DNA of 64,000 nt. Origin: Pseudonocardia ammonioxydans. Its GTDB lineage: Bacteria; Actinomycetota; Actinomycetes; Mycobacteriales; Pseudonocardiaceae. The stretch spans positions 1 through 64,000 of the forward strand of contig NZ_FOUY01000001.1 of NCBI RefSeq assembly GCF_900115005.1. The letters run 5' to 3'. Numbering within the stretch: the stretch's first letter is position 1; every line of letters starts with the position of its first letter. Below are positions 1 to 9,591 of this stretch, piece by piece. A program made the position numbers and the translations under genes. The notes under the pieces are model-generated. The model was not told the DNA's origin and made no database searches. It was given only the letters and a program-made list of their open reading frames with translations.

Positions 1-470
1 AACGAGCCCCAGAACGAGATCGAACCCACGATCGCGGCGAACATCGACGCGATCACCACATACAACGCCGTGTCGACGAACCCGCCGGTCGCCCGGAACT
101 CCGCCCACGCGATCAACGCCACCGCGCCACCACCGACGCCGTTGAACAACGCCACCATCTGCGGCATCTGGGTCATCTTCACGTTGCGCGCCGCCGGCAC
201 CCCCAGCAGCGTGCCCACCACCAGACCCACAATGATCAAGATCCAGTTCGTGCGCACCAGCAGCAGCGTCGCCACCACCGCCAGCCCCATCCCGACCGCA
301 GCGATCAGGTTCCCCCGCACCGCCGTACGCGGCCCGGTCAACCCGGACAGGCCGTAGATGAACAACCCGAACGCGATGATGTAGAGGATGGGCACGATCG
401 TGCCCAGCGGCCCCTCCGGCAGCGTCTCCGCCGCCGCCAGGGCCCCGACACCGTCTCCGACACTGTTCAC
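1..470 (-). CDS. pntB: NAD(P) transhydrogenase subunit beta (5' part, cut by window edge)
   Basis: Membrane subunit of the proton-translocating NAD(P) transhydrogenase, which moves hydride between NADH and NADP using the proton gradient. The visible N-terminal part (about 156 residues) reads from a GTG at 470-468 that overlaps the pntAb stop by four bases (GTGA), so the genes are translationally coupled. It shows hydrophobic helices such as PILYIIAFGLFIYGLSG and the segment MTQMPQMVALFNGVGGGA, characteristic of PntB. The C-terminal NADP-binding domain lies outside the window. The identification rests on this segment and on the adjacent alpha subunits. Confidence 0.93.
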   Translation of the reverse strand, partial: MNSVGDGVGALAAAETLPEGPLGTIVPILYIIAFGLFIYGLSGLTGPRTAVRGNLIAAVGMGLAVVATLLLVRTNWILIIVGLVVGTLLGVPAARNVKMTQMPQMVALFNGVGGGAVALIAWAEFRATGGFVDTALYVVIASMFAAIVGSISFWGS

Positions 471-793
471 GAGCCGCTCCCGTCCTTCTGCGCAGCGGCC
501 TTACCGGGCGCCTTGCCCTTGAACATCCCCAGCATCCGGTCGGTCACCAGGAACCCGCCGACCACGTTGATCACACCGAACGCGATCGCCACCACCAGGA
601 TGATCGCGTCGACCACGCCGACCTCCTCCCGGCCCAGCACCACGATCGCGCCCAGCAACACGATCCCGTGGATCGCGTTCGTGCCCGACATCAACGGCGT
701 GTGCAGCGTGTTCGGGACCTTCGAGATCACAGCGAAGCCCACGAAACCGGCCAGCACCAGAATGGCGATGTTCGCCAGCAGTGCGGAATCCAT
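467..793 (-). CDS. pntAb: NAD(P) transhydrogenase subunit alpha part 2
   Basis: Small membrane half of the split alpha subunit (108 residues), forming part of the proton channel with PntB. Three hydrophobic stretches are visible, at about residues 4-24, 31-57 and 62-84, followed by a short charged tail. The ATG at 793 is preferred over an upstream in-frame codon because it overlaps the pntAa stop (TGATG) and has a GGAGG-type ribosome site just upstream. The split pntAa/pntAb/pntB arrangement is typical of actinobacteria. Confidence 0.93.
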   Translation of the reverse strand: MDSALLANIAILVLAGFVGFAVISKVPNTLHTPLMSGTNAIHGIVLLGAIVVLGREEVGVVDAIILVVAIAFGVINVVGGFLVTDRMLGMFKGKAPGKAAAQKDGSGS

Positions 794-1911
794 CAGGAAC
801 CCTCCTCCTCGCGCGTGACGCACGAGCGCGCCAGGACCTCGTCGGAGAAGTCCGGGGTGAGCTCGCCGTCGGCGAGCATGAGCTCGAGCAGCGAGGTGAT
901 GTTGCGCGCGTACAGCTCGGAGGCGTGCTCCGGCATCGCCGCGGGCAGGTTGAGCGGCGACACGATCGTCACGTCGTGCCGCACCACGGTCTCGCCCGGC
1001 TCGGTCAGCTCACAGTTGCCGCCGGCCTCACCGGCCATGTCCACGATGACGCTGCCCGGGCGCATGCCCTCGACCGCGGCGGCGCTCACCAGCCGGGGCG
1101 CCTGCCGGCCCGGCACCAGCGCCGTGGTCACGACCACGTCGAACCCGGTGATGGCCTCCTCCAGGGCCTGCTGCTGCTGCGCACGCTCGTCGTCGGTGAG
1201 CTCGCGGGCGTAACCGCCCTCACCGGCCGCGTCGATGCCCAGGTCCAGCCACTGTGCCCCGAGCGAGCGCACCTGGTCGGCGACCTCCGGCCGCACGTCG
1301 TAACCGGTGGTCCGCGCACCCAGCCGCTTCGCCGTGGCCAGCGCCTGCAGACCCGCCACCCCGACGCCGAGCACCAGCGCCGTCGCCGGCTTCACCGTCC
1401 CCGCCGCCGTCGTCAGCATCGGGAAGAACCGGGTCGAGTGCTCGGCCGCGGCCAGCACCGCCTTGTACCCCGCCACGTTCGCCTGCGACGACAGCGCGTC
1501 CATGCCCTGCGCGCGCGAGATCCGCGGGATCGACTCCATCGCGAACCCCGTGACACCGGCACCGCGCAGCTTCTGCACGATCTGCGGGTCCGTCAGCGGG
1601 GACAGGAACCCGATCAGCACCTGCCCGGAACGGAGCCGGCCGATCTGCTCCTCGCTCGGCGCGTTGACCACGGCGACCACGTCCGCCGCCCACGGGTCGC
1701 CGATCTCGGCGCCCGCGGCGGTGTACTCCTCGTCCGGGATGAGCGCACCAGCGCCCGCCCCGGCCTCGACCACGACCGTCGCACCGCGTGCGGAGAGCTT
1801 GCCGAGCACCTTCGGCACCAGCGCCACCCGGCGCTCGCCCGCTCGTGTCTCTCTCGGTACGCCGATCGTGACCGTCTTCTGCGGGTCGTCCCGCCCGGCC
1901 TCATCGCCCAT
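793..1911 (-). CDS. pntAa: NAD(P) transhydrogenase subunit alpha part 1
   Basis: Soluble NAD(H)-binding domain I of the transhydrogenase (372 residues), homologous to alanine dehydrogenase. The N-terminus carries the family motif GVPRET near residues 17-22. A RAQGMDALSSQANVAGYKAV block lies at 133-152, and the dinucleotide-binding glycines GVGVAG are at 182-187. It is the first gene of the pntAa-pntAb-pntB operon and is coupled to pntAb by a one-base overlap. The start ATG lies close to a possible promoter region in the 180-bp gap before map. The enzyme balances NADPH supply; the family call is secure. Confidence 0.95.
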   Translation of the reverse strand: MGDEAGRDDPQKTVTIGVPRETRAGERRVALVPKVLGKLSARGATVVVEAGAGAGALIPDEEYTAAGAEIGDPWAADVVAVVNAPSEEQIGRLRSGQVLIGFLSPLTDPQIVQKLRGAGVTGFAMESIPRISRAQGMDALSSQANVAGYKAVLAAAEHSTRFFPMLTTAAGTVKPATALVLGVGVAGLQALATAKRLGARTTGYDVRPEVADQVRSLGAQWLDLGIDAAGEGGYARELTDDERAQQQQALEEAITGFDVVVTTALVPGRQAPRLVSAAAVEGMRPGSVIVDMAGEAGGNCELTEPGETVVRHDVTIVSPLNLPAAMPEHASELYARNITSLLELMLADGELTPDFSDEVLARSCVTREEEGS

Positions 1912-2056
1912 GCGGGGAACCTAGACCACGAGCTCGCTCCCGTGGCGCCCGGACGTGATCAGAACTACCCGGGGGCCGGCACTGGATCGATTACCCAGTA
2001 CCGGCTGTATCGATCAGATTCTGACCTGGGGTCATCCGTCCGTGTGAGCGGTCGGA

Positions 2057-2080
2057 CGCGCCCCGGCCCGGCCGGGCGCG
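2057..2080 (-). terminator. GC-rich hairpin after map
   Basis: Seven-base arms CGCGCCC (2057-2063) and GGGCGCG (2074-2080) begin 12 bases past the map stop. There is no T tract, as is common in high-GC actinobacteria. It probably ends the secY-adk-map transcript before the pnt promoter region. Confidence 0.45.
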
Positions 2081-2091
2081 GCGCGGTGCGG

Positions 2092-2937
2092 TCAGCGACC
2101 GGGGCGGTCCGGGGCACCCGCGGGCGCGGTCAGCAGCCACGGGCCGTCCTCGGTCACCGCGATCGTGTGTTCCCAGTGCACGGCGCGGCCACCGGAGGCG
2201 GTGATCACGGTCCAGCCGTCGTCCAGCTCGAGGGCCTCCGGGTCCCCGGCCACGAGCATCGGCTCGACGGCCAGGGCCATCCCGGGGCGCAACCGCGGCC
2301 CGCGGCCGGGTTCGCCGTGGTTCGGCAGGAACGGGTCCATGTGCATCGACGTGCCGATGCCGTGGCCGCCGTAGTCGGCGACGATCCCGTAGTCGGCGCC
2401 GTCGGCCTCTGCCGCGGCCCGGCAGGCTTCCTGGATCGCATACGACACGTCGGTCAGCCGGGCACCGGACCGGACGGCGAGGATGCCCGCGTCCAGCGCC
2501 GACCGGCACGCCGCCGACAGCGCGAGGTCGGCTGCGGACACCTCCCCCACGGCGATGGTCACGGCGGAGTCCCCGTGCCAGCCGTCCAGGATCGCGCCAC
2601 AGTCCACCGACAGCAGGTCGCCGTCGGCCAGCACCTGCTCCGGCGACGGGATGCCGTGCACGATCTGCTCGTTCACCGACGCGCAGATGCTCGCCGGGAA
2701 CCCGTGGTACCCGAGGAACGAGGGCACTCCGCCACCGCCGCGGATCGTCTGCTCGGCCAGCGCGTCGAGCTCGGCCGTGCTCACGCCCGGCTTCGCGTGC
2801 TCGGTGACGGCGGCGAGGGTGGCGGCCACCAGGGCGCCCGCCTCCCGCATCGCCTCGAGCTGACGGTGGGTCTTGAGCTCGATGTCCCGACCCCGGTACC
2901 GGGCGATCGCGCCGCGGAGGCCGCCCCGACCGTTCAT
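2092..2937 (-). CDS. map: type I methionine aminopeptidase
   Basis: Removes the initiator methionine from nascent proteins in the cytoplasm (281 residues). The five metal ligands of the pita-bread fold are in place: D112 (VDCG), D123 (HGDSAV), H192 (GGHGIG), E225 (VEPM) and E256 (WEHT); the substrate-side His94 lies in VHGIP. The start ATG follows a GAGGGAA ribosome site. It is the last gene of secY-adk-map, the classic arrangement at the end of the spc cluster. Nothing appears truncated. Confidence 0.95.
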   Translation of the reverse strand: MNGRGGLRGAIARYRGRDIELKTHRQLEAMREAGALVAATLAAVTEHAKPGVSTAELDALAEQTIRGGGGVPSFLGYHGFPASICASVNEQIVHGIPSPEQVLADGDLLSVDCGAILDGWHGDSAVTIAVGEVSAADLALSAACRSALDAGILAVRSGARLTDVSYAIQEACRAAAEADGADYGIVADYGGHGIGTSMHMDPFLPNHGEPGRGPRLRPGMALAVEPMLVAGDPEALELDDGWTVITASGGRAVHWEHTIAVTEDGPWLLTAPAGAPDRPGR

Positions 2938-2992
2938 GCGTTCCCTCGGTTCCCCGCCGTGCCGGCGGCCGCGTCGGTGTCGACTTCCTCGC

Positions 2993-3547
2993 TCAGGCGC
3001 CGCGTTCCCGCAGCGCCGAGAAGACCCGCTCGGTGATCTCGTCGATCTCGCCGACGGCGTCGATCGTGACCAGCCGGCTGCGGTAGTGGTCCAGCAGCGG
3101 GGCCGTCTCCTCGCGGTAGACGCGCTGCCGGTTGCGGATGGTGTCCTCGTTGTCGTCGCTGCGCCCGCGGCCGAGCAGCCGCTGCACGACGACCTCGTCG
3201 TCGACCTCGAACTGGACGACGGCGTCGAGTTCCAGGCCCTTCTCCTGCAGGATCTCGCCGAGCGAGCCGGCCTGCGCGGTGTTGCGCGGGAAGCCGTCGA
3301 GGATGAAGCCGCGCTGCGCGTCGGAGTCGCCGAGCCGGTCCTTGACCATGCCGACGGTCACCTCGTCGGGCACCAGGTCCCCGGCGTCCATGTACCGCTT
3401 CGCCTCGCGGCCGAGCTCCGTCTCGTCGCGCAGGTTCGCGCGGAACAGGTCGCCCGTCGAGATGTGCGGGACCTCCAGCCGCTTGGCCATCTGCTCAGCC
3501 TGGGTCCCCTTGCCGGCACCCGGCGGTCCCACCAGAACGAGTCGCAC
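2993..3547 (-). CDS. adk: adenylate kinase
   Basis: Interconverts ATP + AMP and 2 ADP (184 residues). The P-loop GPPGAGKGT is at residues 7-15, the AMP-side motif ILDGFPRN is in the middle, and the lid is short (GRSDDNEDTIRNR), without a zinc-binding insertion. I chose the GTG at 3547 because a GGGAGG ribosome site sits about ten bases upstream and the P-loop then begins at the usual distance; the reading frame stays open further upstream but gives an unlikely Arg-rich extension. It lies between secY and map on the same strand. Confidence 0.94.
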   Translation of the reverse strand: MRLVLVGPPGAGKGTQAEQMAKRLEVPHISTGDLFRANLRDETELGREAKRYMDAGDLVPDEVTVGMVKDRLGDSDAQRGFILDGFPRNTAQAGSLGEILQEKGLELDAVVQFEVDDEVVVQRLLGRGRSDDNEDTIRNRQRVYREETAPLLDHYRSRLVTIDAVGEIDEITERVFSALRERGA

Positions 3548-3682
3548 GCGAACCCGACCTCCCAAAGTCCCAAAGTCACTGTCTCTGCCGCACCGGCGTC
3601 CTCGCCGGCGCGCGGTGCCGCGGACACCGGGGCGGGGCCGGGGCCCCGACCGGGGTTCCCGCACGGCCACGCTCGGGCGAGC

Positions 3683-4993
3683 CTAACGCAGGAATCCCTC
3701 GTAGTTCCGCTGCATGAGCTGGCTCTCGATCTGCTTCAGCGTGTCGAGGCCCACCGTCACCATGATCAGAACGGCGGTGCCGCCGAACGGAAAGTTCTGG
3801 TTCTGGCCGGTGCCGGTGATGCCGAGGAAGAAGTTCGGCAGGACGGCGATGATGCCCAGGTACAGCGAGCCCGGCATGGTGATGCGGCTGAGCACGAAGT
3901 TCAGGTACTCCGCGGTCGGCCTGCCGGGCCGGATGCCCGGGATGAAGCCGCCGTACTTCTTCATGTCCTCGGCACGTTCGTCCGGGTTGAACGTGATGCC
4001 CACGTAGAAGTACGTGAAGAAGATGATCAGCGCCATGTACAGCACGATGTGCACGGGGTTGGACTGATCGACCAGGTAGGTCTGCACGAACTGCTGGAAC
4101 CAGCCGCCGTCGTTCCCGGCGAGGCGGGCGACCAGGTCGGGCAGGTACAGCAGCGAGCTACCGAAGATCACCGGGATGACGCCGGCCTGGTTGACCTTCA
4201 GCGGCAGGTAGGTCGAGGTGCCGCCGTACATCCGCCGGCCCACCATGCGCTTGGCGTACTGGACCGGGATGCGGCGCTGGCCGTTCTCGACGAACACGAC
4301 GCTGGCGATGATCGCGAGGCCGAACACGCACACACCGGCGAAGACCAGGCCGCCGGAGTTCTCCAGGATCAGCCGGCCCTCGGCCGGGATCCGGTGCGCG
4401 ATCGAGGCGAAGATCAGCAGGGACATGCCGTTGCCGATGCCGCGCTCGGTCACCTGCTCGCCGAGCCACATCACCAGCGTGGAGCCGGCCACCATCGTGC
4501 TGACGGTGACGACCAGGGTGAAGATCGACGAGTCCGGGATGATCGGCAGCGAGCAGCCCTGGAACAGCTGGCCCCGTTCGGCGAGCGCCACGAAGCCCGT
4601 CGCCTGCAGGACCGAGATGCCGATGGTCAGGTAGCGGGTGTACTGGGTGAGCTTCGCCTGGCCGGACTGGCCTTCCTTCTTCAGCTGCTCGAACCGCGGG
4701 ATGACCACCTGCAGCAGCTGCACGATGATGCTCGCGGTGATGTAGGGCATGATGCCCAGAGCGAAGATCGAGAGTTGGAGGAGCGCCCCGCCGGAGAACA
4801 GGTTGATCAGCGAGTAGACGCTGGCGTTGTCCCCGCCCTCGACCTGGCGGACACACTCCTGGATGTTCGGGTACGACACCCCCGGCGACGGGACGTTCGC
4901 CCCGAGCCGGTACACGGCCACGATCGCCAGCGTGAAGAGGATCTTCTTGCGGAGATCCGGCGTGGTCAGGGCCGACCGGACTGCGCTGAGCAC
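3683..4993 (-). CDS. secY: protein translocase channel subunit SecY
   Basis: Central channel of the Sec translocon in the cytoplasmic membrane (436 residues, usual length, ten predicted membrane helices). The N-terminal segment [19 protein letters not shown] and the conserved loop [10 protein letters not shown] are typical. The GTG start at 4993 has an AGGAGG ribosome site 5-10 bases upstream. Its partner SecE is encoded elsewhere in this window (56057-56398). It leads the secY-adk-map unit, with its own probable promoter about 210 bases upstream. Confidence 0.97.
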   Translation of the reverse strand: MLSAVRSALTTPDLRKKILFTLAIVAVYRLGANVPSPGVSYPNIQECVRQVEGGDNASVYSLINLFSGGALLQLSIFALGIMPYITASIIVQLLQVVIPRFEQLKKEGQSGQAKLTQYTRYLTIGISVLQATGFVALAERGQLFQGCSLPIIPDSSIFTLVVTVSTMVAGSTLVMWLGEQVTERGIGNGMSLLIFASIAHRIPAEGRLILENSGGLVFAGVCVFGLAIIASVVFVENGQRRIPVQYAKRMVGRRMYGGTSTYLPLKVNQAGVIPVIFGSSLLYLPDLVARLAGNDGGWFQQFVQTYLVDQSNPVHIVLYMALIIFFTYFYVGITFNPDERAEDMKKYGGFIPGIRPGRPTAEYLNFVLSRITMPGSLYLGIIAVLPNFFLGITGTGQNQNFPFGGTAVLIMVTVGLDTLKQIESQLMQRNYEGFLR

Positions 4994-5307
4994 TCGGTGA
5001 TCCTCCTACGACGTGGGCGGCCCGGCACCGCCTGCTCCGGCCCCGGACGGAGCCGGCCGGATGGGGGACGCGATCCGCGCTCCCGGGCCGGGGGATGCCC
5101 GGCGGGGGCGGCGTACGTACGCCTCTCGGCCGTACCCGAGCACCGTTCGGTGGTGCGCGCGCGCCTCTCGGCGTTGCTGTGGACGCGAAGCCCGGACGTG
5201 ACTGTAACAGCGCCCCGGACACGCCTCGGCGCCGCCCACGAGCCCCTTCCGCCGGAGTGGCGGTCGGGACCGTGAACGGCGCCGGACACGTGCTGCGAAG
5301 GCCTCGG
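4994..5307. other. rplO-secY intergenic region (314 bp)
   Basis: No credible gene. On the minus strand it holds an extended -10 element and a long GC-rich leader of about 200 bases before secY. The leader contains two copies of GCCGAGAGGCG, which could fold into structure. The gap suggests that secY can be transcribed separately from the ribosomal genes upstream. Confidence 0.5.
5201..5209 (-). promoter_or_regulatory. possible extended -10 promoter of secY
   Basis: TGT-TACAGT on the minus strand is an extended -10 element; no good -35 is seen. It would start transcription about 200 bases before secY. Confidence 0.35.
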
Positions 5308-5766
5308 TCAGAGCTCGGTGACCGAGCCGCCCGCCGCCGAGATCTTCTCCCGCGCGGACGCGGAGAAGCGGTGGGCCTTCACGGTCAGGGTGACGCCCGA
5401 GAGCTCGCCCTCGCCGAGCACCTTGACCGGCTGGTTCTTGCGGACCGCGCCGGCCTCGGCCAGCTCCGCCGGGCCGACCTCGCCGCCCTGCGGGAACAGG
5501 GTGGCCAGCTCGCCGACGTTCACGACCTGGTACTCGACCTTGAAGCGGTTCTTGAAGCCCTTGAGCTTGGGCAGCCGCATGTGCAGCGGCATCTGCCCGC
5601 CCTCGAAGCGCGGCGACACCGTCTTGCGGGCCTTCGTGCCCTTGGTGCCGCGACCCGCGGTCTTGCCCTTCGAGCCCTCGCCGCGGCCCACGCGGGTCCG
5701 CTCCTTCTTCGAGCCCGGGGCAGGACGCAGGTCGTGCAGCTTGATCACGTTCTGCTCGTCGCTCAC
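5308..5766 (-). CDS. rplO: 50S ribosomal protein L15
   Basis: Late-assembling large-subunit protein (152 residues). The N-terminal Gly/Lys-rich extension ([19 protein letters not shown]) contacts 23S rRNA, and the globular C-terminal part ends in a typical KISAAGGSV segment. Its start overlaps the rpmD stop by four bases, so translation is coupled. It is the last gene of the spc cluster before the gap to secY. Confidence 0.97.
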   Translation of the reverse strand: MSDEQNVIKLHDLRPAPGSKKERTRVGRGEGSKGKTAGRGTKGTKARKTVSPRFEGGQMPLHMRLPKLKGFKNRFKVEYQVVNVGELATLFPQGGEVGPAELAEAGAVRKNQPVKVLGEGELSGVTLTVKAHRFSASAREKISAAGGSVTEL

Positions 5767-5948
5767 GCCTGCACCTCCTCCACGGTCACGAGGTGGCGCA
5801 CCGTGTGGACGTACCCGCGGGTCTGCGGGTCGTCCGGACGCTCCACCGTCTGCCGGATCTTGCGCAGACCCAGCGAACGCAGCGTGTCACGCTGGTTCTG
5901 CTTGGTCCCGATCCGGCTCTTCACCTGGGTGATCCTCAGAGTGGCCAT
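5763..5948 (-). CDS. rpmD: 50S ribosomal protein L30
   Basis: Small large-subunit protein (61 residues) with the L30 signature [21 protein letters not shown]. The ATG at 5948 lies five bases after the rpsE stop and gives the standard length; the frame is open further upstream only as a shadow inside rpsE. Order rpsE-rpmD-rplO is the standard spc order. Confidence 0.96.
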   Translation of the reverse strand: MATLRITQVKSRIGTKQNQRDTLRSLGLRKIRQTVERPDDPQTRGYVHTVRHLVTVEEVQA

Positions 5949-5953
5949 GTCGC

Positions 5954-6586
5954 TCACACCCTCGCCGCGTCGGCCTCGGCGCGCTGCCGCAGCATCCGGG
6001 CCGGGGCGACGTCCTCGAGCGGCAGACCGCGACGGGCCGCCACCTCCTCCGGACGCTGCACGGCACGCAGTGCGGCCACCGTGGCGTGCACGATGTTGAT
6101 CGCGTTGTCGGAGCCGAGGGACTTGGACAGCACGTCCGAGATCCCCGCGCACTCCAGCACCGCGCGGACCGGGCCGCCGGCGATGACACCGGTACCCGGC
6201 GAGGCCGGGCGCAGGAGGACGACGCCCGCGGCGTCCTCGCCCTGCACGCGGTGCACGATCGTGCCGCCGATGCGCGGGACGCGGAAGAAGTTCTTCTTCG
6301 CCTCCTCGACGCCCTTGGCGATCGCGGCCGGCACCTCCTTGGCCTTGCCGTAGCCGACGCCCACCAGGCCGTCACCGTCGCCGACGATCATCAGCGCGGT
6401 GAAGCTGAACCGGCGGCCGCCCTTGACGACCTTGGCCACGCGGTTGATCGTGACCAGCCGCTCGATGTACGGGGTCTTGTCCTGGGCCGCCCCGCCACGG
6501 CCACCGTCCCGGCGGTCCCGGTTGTTGCGGTTGTCGTTGCTACCGCCACCGGGCCCTCCGCCGTCACGCCGCGTACGTCCCGGCAT
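5954..6586 (-). CDS. rpsE: 30S ribosomal protein S5
   Basis: Small-subunit protein (210 residues) that acts in decoding accuracy and helps unwind mRNA at the entry site. A Gly/Asn/Arg-rich N-terminal extension of about 35 residues precedes the S5 domain, whose start reads [20 protein letters not shown]. The dsRNA-binding-like fold and the C-terminal domain ([15 protein letters not shown]) are intact. Such low-complexity tails are usual in actinobacterial S5. Confidence 0.97.
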   Translation of the reverse strand: MPGRTRRDGGGPGGGSNDNRNNRDRRDGGRGGAAQDKTPYIERLVTINRVAKVVKGGRRFSFTALMIVGDGDGLVGVGYGKAKEVPAAIAKGVEEAKKNFFRVPRIGGTIVHRVQGEDAAGVVLLRPASPGTGVIAGGPVRAVLECAGISDVLSKSLGSDNAINIVHATVAALRAVQRPEEVAARRGLPLEDVAPARMLRQRAEADAARV

Positions 6587-6632
6587 CAGACGATCCCTTC
6601 AGTCATGTCACTGCTGTGCTTGGAGAGGCCCA

Positions 6633-7046
6633 TCAGAAGTCCAGGCCTCCCTCGCGGGCGGCGTCGGCCAGGGCCGCGATCCGGCCGTGGTAGGCCAGGC
6701 CACCGCGGTCGAACACGACGGTGGAGATCCCGGCCTCCTTGGCGCGGGCGGCGATCAGCTCGCCGACCTTCGTCGCCTTGGCCTTCTTGTCGCCCTCCAG
6801 GCCGCGCACCTCGGCGTCCAGGCTCGACGCGTGGGCCAGGGTGTGCCCGGCCAGGTCGTCGATCAGCTGGACCGCGATGTGCCGCGAGGAGCGGTTGACC
6901 GCCAGCCGCGGACGCGCGGGCGTCCCGGAGATCTTCTTCCGGAGCCGGGCGTGCCGGATGATGCGCGAGTCGCGGCGCTTGCGCGCGACCTGCGACGCCA
7001 TCCGACGGCGGGCGGCACCCGACACGGCTTCGTTCGTCTCGGCCAT
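6633..7046 (-). CDS. rplR: 50S ribosomal protein L18
   Basis: 5S rRNA-binding large-subunit protein (137 residues). The Arg-rich N-terminus ([16 protein letters not shown]) and the end [25 protein letters not shown] are characteristic. I take the ATG at 7046, which overlaps the rplF stop by one base (TGATG); a GTG three bases earlier is an alternative. It lies between rplF and rpsE as in other spc operons. Confidence 0.96.
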   Translation of the reverse strand: MAETNEAVSGAARRRMASQVARKRRDSRIIRHARLRKKISGTPARPRLAVNRSSRHIAVQLIDDLAGHTLAHASSLDAEVRGLEGDKKAKATKVGELIAARAKEAGISTVVFDRGGLAYHGRIAALADAAREGGLDF

Positions 7047-7585
7047 CACTTACCCGTCTTCCCGACCTTGCGGCGGACCTGCTCGCCGGCGTACCGCACG
7101 CCCTTGCCCTTGTACGGGTCCGGGCGGCGCAGCTTCCGGATGTTCGCAGCGGTCTCGCCGACGAGCTGCTTGTCGATGCCGGAGACCGAGAACCTGGTCG
7201 GCGACTCGACCGCGAAGGTGATGCCCTCCGCCGGCTCGATGACGACCGGGTGCGAGTACCCCAGGGCGAACTCGAGGTTCTGGCCCTTGAGCTGGACCCG
7301 GTAACCCACGCCGTGGATCTCCAGCTTCTTCTCGTAGCCGGCGCTCACGCCGACCACGATGTTGTTCACGAGCGTGCGGGACAGACCGTGGAAGGCCCGG
7401 ACCTCACGCTCGTCGTTCGGGCGCTTCACCAGCACCGCGCCGTCGTCCTCGCGCTCGATCGTGATCGGCTCGATGACGGTGTGCGAGAGGGTGCCCTTCG
7501 GACCCTTCGCGGTGACCGTGCGGCCGTCGATGGTGATCTCCACGCCGGACGGGACGGTGATGGGCAGCTTTCCGATGCGAGACAT
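7046..7585 (-). CDS. rplF: 50S ribosomal protein L6
   Basis: Large-subunit protein near the sarcin-ricin region (179 residues). The start [19 protein letters not shown] and the C-terminal signature [16 protein letters not shown] are both diagnostic. Two L6 repeats of about 80 residues are present. The gene is coupled to rplR and preceded by rpsH after a short gap. Confidence 0.97.
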   Translation of the reverse strand: MSRIGKLPITVPSGVEITIDGRTVTAKGPKGTLSHTVIEPITIEREDDGAVLVKRPNDEREVRAFHGLSRTLVNNIVVGVSAGYEKKLEIHGVGYRVQLKGQNLEFALGYSHPVVIEPAEGITFAVESPTRFSVSGIDKQLVGETAANIRKLRRPDPYKGKGVRYAGEQVRRKVGKTGK

Positions 7586-7602
7586 CGTTCGTTACCCCTC
7601 TC

Positions 7603-8001
7603 TCACCAGACGTAGGCGAGGACTTCCCCGCCCACGCCGCTCCGGTAGGCCTGCTGGTCGGTCATCAGACCCCGCGAGGTCGAGATGAGCGCCACGCCGA
7701 GCCCGCCCAGGACCCGCGGCAGGTTCGTCGACTTCGCGTAGACCCGCAGGCCCGGCTTGGAGACCCGCCGCAGGCCGGCGATGCTCCGCTCCCGGTTGCG
7801 GCCGTACTTCAGCTCGACGACCAGGGACTTGCCGACCTCGGCGTCCTCGGTGTGGTGCGCGAAGATGTAGCCCTCCTTCTGAAGGATCTCCGCGATGGCG
7901 ACCTTCAGCTTGGAGTGGGGCATCACGACGCGGTCGTGATAGGCCGAGTTCGCGTTCCGCAGACGGGTCAGCATGTCTGCGATCGGATCGGTCATCGTCA
8001 T
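7603..8001 (-). CDS. rpsH: 30S ribosomal protein S8
   Basis: 16S rRNA-binding protein (132 residues), and in E. coli a translational repressor of the spc operon. The protein begins [18 protein letters not shown] and ends with the S8 signature region near [20 protein letters not shown]. The ATG at 8001 matches the usual actinobacterial length; an upstream in-frame extension runs back through a hairpin and is rejected. A striking perfect inverted repeat lies between this gene and rpsN. Confidence 0.96.
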   Translation of the reverse strand: MTMTDPIADMLTRLRNANSAYHDRVVMPHSKLKVAIAEILQKEGYIFAHHTEDAEVGKSLVVELKYGRNRERSIAGLRRVSKPGLRVYAKSTNLPRVLGGLGVALISTSRGLMTDQQAYRSGVGGEVLAYVW

Positions 8002-8072
8002 GGTGTCTTGTCTCTTTCCCGCCGTGGTTCCTCGCGGTGTCGCGGGCCTTCGGCGATCGGGCACATGGTGCG

Positions 8073-8114
8073 TGTGAGTGGATATCGCGGCTCCAGCCGC
8101 GATATCCACTCACA
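8073..8114 (-). repeat. perfect 19-bp inverted repeat between rpsN and rpsH
   Basis: Arms 8073-8091 and 8096-8114 are perfectly complementary, with a TCCA loop. It begins four bases after the rpsN stop and ends about 70 bases before rpsH. There is no T tract, and its core (GGATATC) is more AT-rich than its surroundings. It could be a processing site, an attenuator, an RNA-binding target or a mobile palindrome. Confidence 0.85.
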
Positions 8115-8118
8115 GGGG

Positions 8119-8304
8119 TTACCAGCTGCTCTTGCTCACACCCGGCAGTTCGCCGGCGTGCGCCATGTCGCGCAGGCACACGCGGCAGAGGCCGAACTTG
8201 CGGAAGACCGCACGCGGCCGGCCGCACTTCTGGCAGCGGGTGTAGCCACGCACGGCGAACTTCGGCTTCCGGTTCGCCTTGTTGATGAGCGCCTTCTTCG
8301 CCAT
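8119..8304 (-). CDS. rpsZ: 30S ribosomal protein S14 type Z (zinc-binding form)
   Basis: Small-subunit protein (61 residues). The zinc-ribbon cysteines are present as CQKC and CRVC, so this is the short C+ form; no zinc-free S14 is in the window. It starts [20 protein letters not shown], five bases after the rplE stop. The short form in the spc operon is standard for actinobacteria. It is followed by the perfect hairpin described above. Confidence 0.97.
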   Translation of the reverse strand: MAKKALINKANRKPKFAVRGYTRCQKCGRPRAVFRKFGLCRVCLRDMAHAGELPGVSKSSW

Positions 8305-8308
8305 TCGC

Positions 8309-8872
8309 TCAGCTCTCCTTGAACGGGAAGCCCAGGTGGCGCAGCAGCGCCCGGCCCTCGGCGTTCGTGGTCGCGGTGGTCACGACGGTGATGTCCATGC
8401 CCCGCGGCCGGTCGATGGAGTCCGGGTCGATCTCGTGGAACATCGACTGCTCGGTCAGGCCGAACGTGTAGTTGCCACGGCCGTCGAACTGGCTGCCGTT
8501 CAGGCCCCGGAAGTCCCGGATACGCGGCAGCGCGATCGTCAGCAGCCGGTCCAGGAACTCCCACATGCGGTCGTTCCGCAGGGTCACCTTGGCGCCGATG
8601 GGCATCCCCTCGCGCAGCTTGAACTGCGCGATCGACTTGTTCGCCCGGCGCAGCAGCGGCTTCTGGCCCGTGATGATGGCCAGGTCGCGCAGCGCGCCGT
8701 CGATCAGCTTGGAGTCCCGCGCGGCGTCACCGACGCCCATGTTCACCACGACCTTGGTCAGGCCGGGGATCTGCATGACGTTGCGGTACGCGAACTCCTC
8801 CTGCAGCTTGCCCTGGATCTCCGAGCGGTACCGCTGCTTGAGCCGCGGGATCTCGGTGGTCGGAGCGGTCAT
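8309..8872 (-). CDS. rplE: 50S ribosomal protein L5
   Basis: 5S rRNA-binding protein of the central protuberance (187 residues). The signature region [20 protein letters not shown] and the motif [17 protein letters not shown] are intact. The start ATG is one base from the rplX stop, implying coupled translation. Length and order (rplN-rplX-rplE-rpsZ) are standard. Confidence 0.97.
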   Translation of the reverse strand: MTAPTTEIPRLKQRYRSEIQGKLQEEFAYRNVMQIPGLTKVVVNMGVGDAARDSKLIDGALRDLAIITGQKPLLRRANKSIAQFKLREGMPIGAKVTLRNDRMWEFLDRLLTIALPRIRDFRGLNGSQFDGRGNYTFGLTEQSMFHEIDPDSIDRPRGMDITVVTTATTNAEGRALLRHLGFPFKES

Positions 8873-8873
8873 C

Positions 8874-9212
8874 TCAGATCTCCTTCCCGTTGCGCTTGGA
8901 GATCCGGACGCGGCGGGACGTGCCGTCCTCGCCCTCGACGACCTTCTTGCCGACGCGGGTCGGCGTGCCGTCGGAGTCGACGACCATCACGTTGGAGACG
9001 TGGATGGCCGCCTCCTGGGTGACGATCCCGCCGCTCTCGGCCCCGCGCTGGTTCTGGCTGATCCGGGTGTGCTTCTTGATCCGGTTCACGCCCTCGACCA
9101 GCACGCGCTCGCGCTCGGGGTAGGCCGCGATGACCTTGCCCTTGGCGCCCTTGTCCTTGCCGGCGATCACCAGAACGGTGTCGCCCTTCTTCACCTTCAT
9201 CTTCGCCTTCAT
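8874..9212 (-). CDS. rplX: 50S ribosomal protein L24
   Basis: Assembly-initiator large-subunit protein (112 residues). The KOW motif is clear near the N-terminus ([20 protein letters not shown]), followed by [12 protein letters not shown]. The ATG at 9212 lies two bases after the rplN stop. A second in-frame ATG four codons later is possible but less likely to be the main start. Confidence 0.96.
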   Translation of the reverse strand: MKAKMKVKKGDTVLVIAGKDKGAKGKVIAAYPERERVLVEGVNRIKKHTRISQNQRGAESGGIVTQEAAIHVSNVMVVDSDGTPTRVGKKVVEGEDGTSRRVRISKRNGKEI

Positions 9213-9214
9213 GA

Positions 9215-9583
9215 TCAGAGCACCTCCGGAGCGAGGGAGATGATCCTCATGAACTTGCGGTCGCGCAGCTCGCGCCCGACCGGGCCGAAGATTCGAGTCC
9301 CTCGGGGTCCGTTGTCCGCCTTGATGAGGACGGCAGCGTTCTCGTCGAAACGGATGTAGCTGCCGTCGGGACGGCGCTTCTCCTTCTTCGTGCGCACGAT
9401 GACCGCCTTGACGACGTCACCACGCTTCACGCCGGCGCCGGGCATGGCCTCCTTGACCGTGGCGACGATGACGTCGCCGACGCCGGCGTAGCGCCGCGCG
9501 GAGCCGCCCAGCACCCGGATGCACAGGATCTCCTTGGCACCGGTGTTGTCGGCGACGCGCAGCCGCGACTCCTGCTGGATCAC
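9215..9583 (-). CDS. rplN: 50S ribosomal protein L14
   Basis: Large-subunit protein at the interface with the small subunit (122 residues, the standard length). It begins [20 protein letters not shown] and holds the signature [21 protein letters not shown]. There are no extensions. It sits directly after rpsQ. Confidence 0.97.
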   Translation of the reverse strand: MIQQESRLRVADNTGAKEILCIRVLGGSARRYAGVGDVIVATVKEAMPGAGVKRGDVVKAVIVRTKKEKRRPDGSYIRFDENAAVLIKADNGPRGTRIFGPVGRELRDRKFMRIISLAPEVL

Positions 9584-9591
9584 TTCGACTC

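Noticed and set aside
70..357. 95-residue plus-strand frame opposite pntB
   Set aside because: The opposite strand encodes conserved PntB.
1912..2056. AT-richer patch with two ATCGAT copies between pntAa and map
   Set aside because: It probably contains the pnt promoter, but no hexamer pair or convincing operator could be fixed, so no site is called.
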